Of a DNA stretch of 64,000 nucleotides, positions 63,144 through 64,000 are shown in pieces (the first letter of the stretch is position 1; each line of letters begins with the position of its first letter). The stretch comes from CAWVSB01 sp046710535 (lineage in GTDB: Bacteria > Pseudomonadota > Gammaproteobacteria > Pseudomonadales > CAWVSB01): positions 199,151 through 263,150 of the forward strand of contig JBKEHH010000005.1 in NCBI GenBank assembly GCA_046710535.1, written 5' to 3'. The position numbers were made by a program, and so were the translations under genes. The notes under the pieces were generated by a model that did no database searches, was not told the origin of the DNA, and saw nothing but the letters and a program-made list of their open reading frames with translations.

Positions 63144-64000
63144 TATATGGCCTCCTTACTAGCTTGCTTTGCCGCTTGGTTGGCAATAGTTGCCAGCGCT
63201 TCTTCACGCAAATGTTCTGGGGCCAGCGGAAAGCCTAATTTTGCGCGTGCGTCAAAATAGCTTTGCGCTACGGCGCGAGCAAGAGTTCTGACGCGCAAAA
63301 TAAAACGCTGGCGCTCAGTTACTGATATCGCATGACGTGCGTCGAGTAAATTAAATTGGTGTGACGCTTTCAATACTTGCTCGTAGGCTGGCAACGGCAG
63401 GCCCGCTGCAATTAATTTTTGACTGGCACTTTCGCATTCGTCAAAGGCAGTAAGCAAAGCGAGCACATTGGCATGATCAAAATTGTAAGTAGATTGCTCT
63501 ACTTCGTTTTGGTGGAATACATCACCGTAGGTGACAGGGCCTTCTGGGCCGTTAGTCCAAACCAAGTCGTAAACGCTGTCGACGCCTTGTAAGTACATGG
63601 CAATACGCTCTAGACCGTAGGTAATTTCGCCGGTCACTGGATAGCATTCAAGCCCGCCAACTTGCTGAAAATAGGTGAACTGAGTGACTTCCATGCCATT
63701 AAGCCAAATCTCCCAGCCTAAACCCCAAGCCCCTAGCGTGGGTGATTCCCAGTTGTCTTCTACAAAGCGAATATCGTGAATACCGGTATCAACACCTAGG
63801 CATGCAAGCGAGCCAAGATATAATTCTTGAATATTAGCGGGCGATGGTTTCATCACTACTTGGAATTGGTAGTAGTGTTGTAAACGGTTAGGGTTTTCGC
63901 CGTAGCGGCCATCGGTAGGACGCCGGCTAGGTTGTACATAGGCTGCATTCCAAGTCTCCGGGCCAATGGCGCGTAAAAAGGTACCCCAGTGGAAGGTGCC
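63143..64000 (-). CDS. glyQ: Glycine-tRNA ligase alpha subunit (5' end outside the window)
   Basis: 285 codons are present. The catalytic class II subunit shows VEDNWESPTLGAWGLGWEIW, EVTQFTYFQQVGGLEC and the MYLQGVDSVYDLVW region. Upstream of an internal ATG at 63856 the same frame continues to the edge with RRPTDGRYGENPNRLQHYYQ and GPETWNAAYVQPSR, so the true start lies to the right. About 30-40 residues are missing. Confidence 0.96.
   Translation of the reverse strand, partial: GTFHWGTFLRAIGPETWNAAYVQPSRRPTDGRYGENPNRLQHYYQFQVVMKPSPANIQELYLGSLACLGVDTGIHDIRFVEDNWESPTLGAWGLGWEIWLNGMEVTQFTYFQQVGGLECYPVTGEITYGLERIAMYLQGVDSVYDLVWTNGPEGPVTYGDVFHQNEVEQSTYNFDHANVLALLTAFDECESASQKLIAAGLPLPAYEQVLKASHQFNLLDARHAISVTERQRFILRVRTLARAVAQSYFDARAKLGFPLAPEHLREEALATIANQAAKQASKEAI

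Noticed and set aside
1..64000. CRISPR arrays, rRNA, tRNA and insertion sequences
   Set aside because: No repeat-spacer pattern, no tRNA cloverleaf, no rRNA segment and no transposase were seen on reading.

Overview
The window is a 64 kb stretch of bacterial chromosome that spans the replication-origin neighbourhood. Gene content and order (rnpA-rpmH | dnaA-dnaN-recF-gyrB, mnmE/mnmG/rsmG/parA/parB, the full atpIBEFHAGDC operon, glmU-glmS, two-subunit glyQ/glyS, ubiC/ubiA, HexR) point to a gammaproteobacterium. TRAP and DAACS carboxylate carriers, a BASS-family symporter, a TonB receptor and moderate-to-low GC suggest a heterotrophic, probably marine member near the Pseudomonas/Cellvibrio/Spongiibacter side of the class. 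The family-level placement is an inference.

Layout. (1) 1-6230: accessory surface-polysaccharide-like DNA. It holds a broken sulfatase-superfamily gene (minus), then a tight plus-strand operon of a divergent cytidylyltransferase, a 3-dehydroquinate-synthase-like cyclase, an SDR and a KdsB-like CMP-sugar synthase. (2) 6233-23909: rubredoxin-reductase fusion, ubiC, a DAACS symporter, ubiA, a GNAT protein, an HsaA-like flavoprotein, a DUF938 methyltransferase, yaaA, an M48 lipoprotein protease whose frame is cut by an in-frame TAG, TRAP permeases, a thioesterase, TRAP binding protein, uvrD, hexR and a DUF385 protein. (3) 23906-39756 (minus): an unknown envelope protein, glmS, glmU, atpCDGAHFEBI, parB, parA, rsmG, mnmG. 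(4) 39757-45112: AT-rich DNA with DnaA boxes, a decayed FG-GAP gene, mnmE, yidC, yidD, rnpA, rpmH, and a second DnaA-box region before dnaA. (5) 45113-51340: dnaA, dnaN, recF (carrying two perfect parS-type palindromes), gyrB. (6) 51420-64000: LysE-type exporter, VOC protein, BASS transporter, a TonB receptor operon with a metal-binding-like loop, CBS protein, peroxiredoxin, serine hydrolase, plsC, gmhB, glyS and the truncated glyQ.

How it fits together. DnaA, its boxes, ParAB and parS form the initiation and segregation module. RnpA, YidD and YidC serve RNA processing and membrane insertion. The atp operon has a clear sigma70 promoter and a strong terminator. GlmS and GlmU make UDP-GlcNAc for the envelope.

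The least ordinary part is the 2835-6163 operon, which looks like a route to a CMP-activated, possibly carbocyclic, surface sugar. Also notable are several decayed or interrupted reading frames (138-2236, 16504-16656, 40372-40717, 53944-54153). No CRISPR array, rRNA, tRNA or intact insertion sequence was seen.
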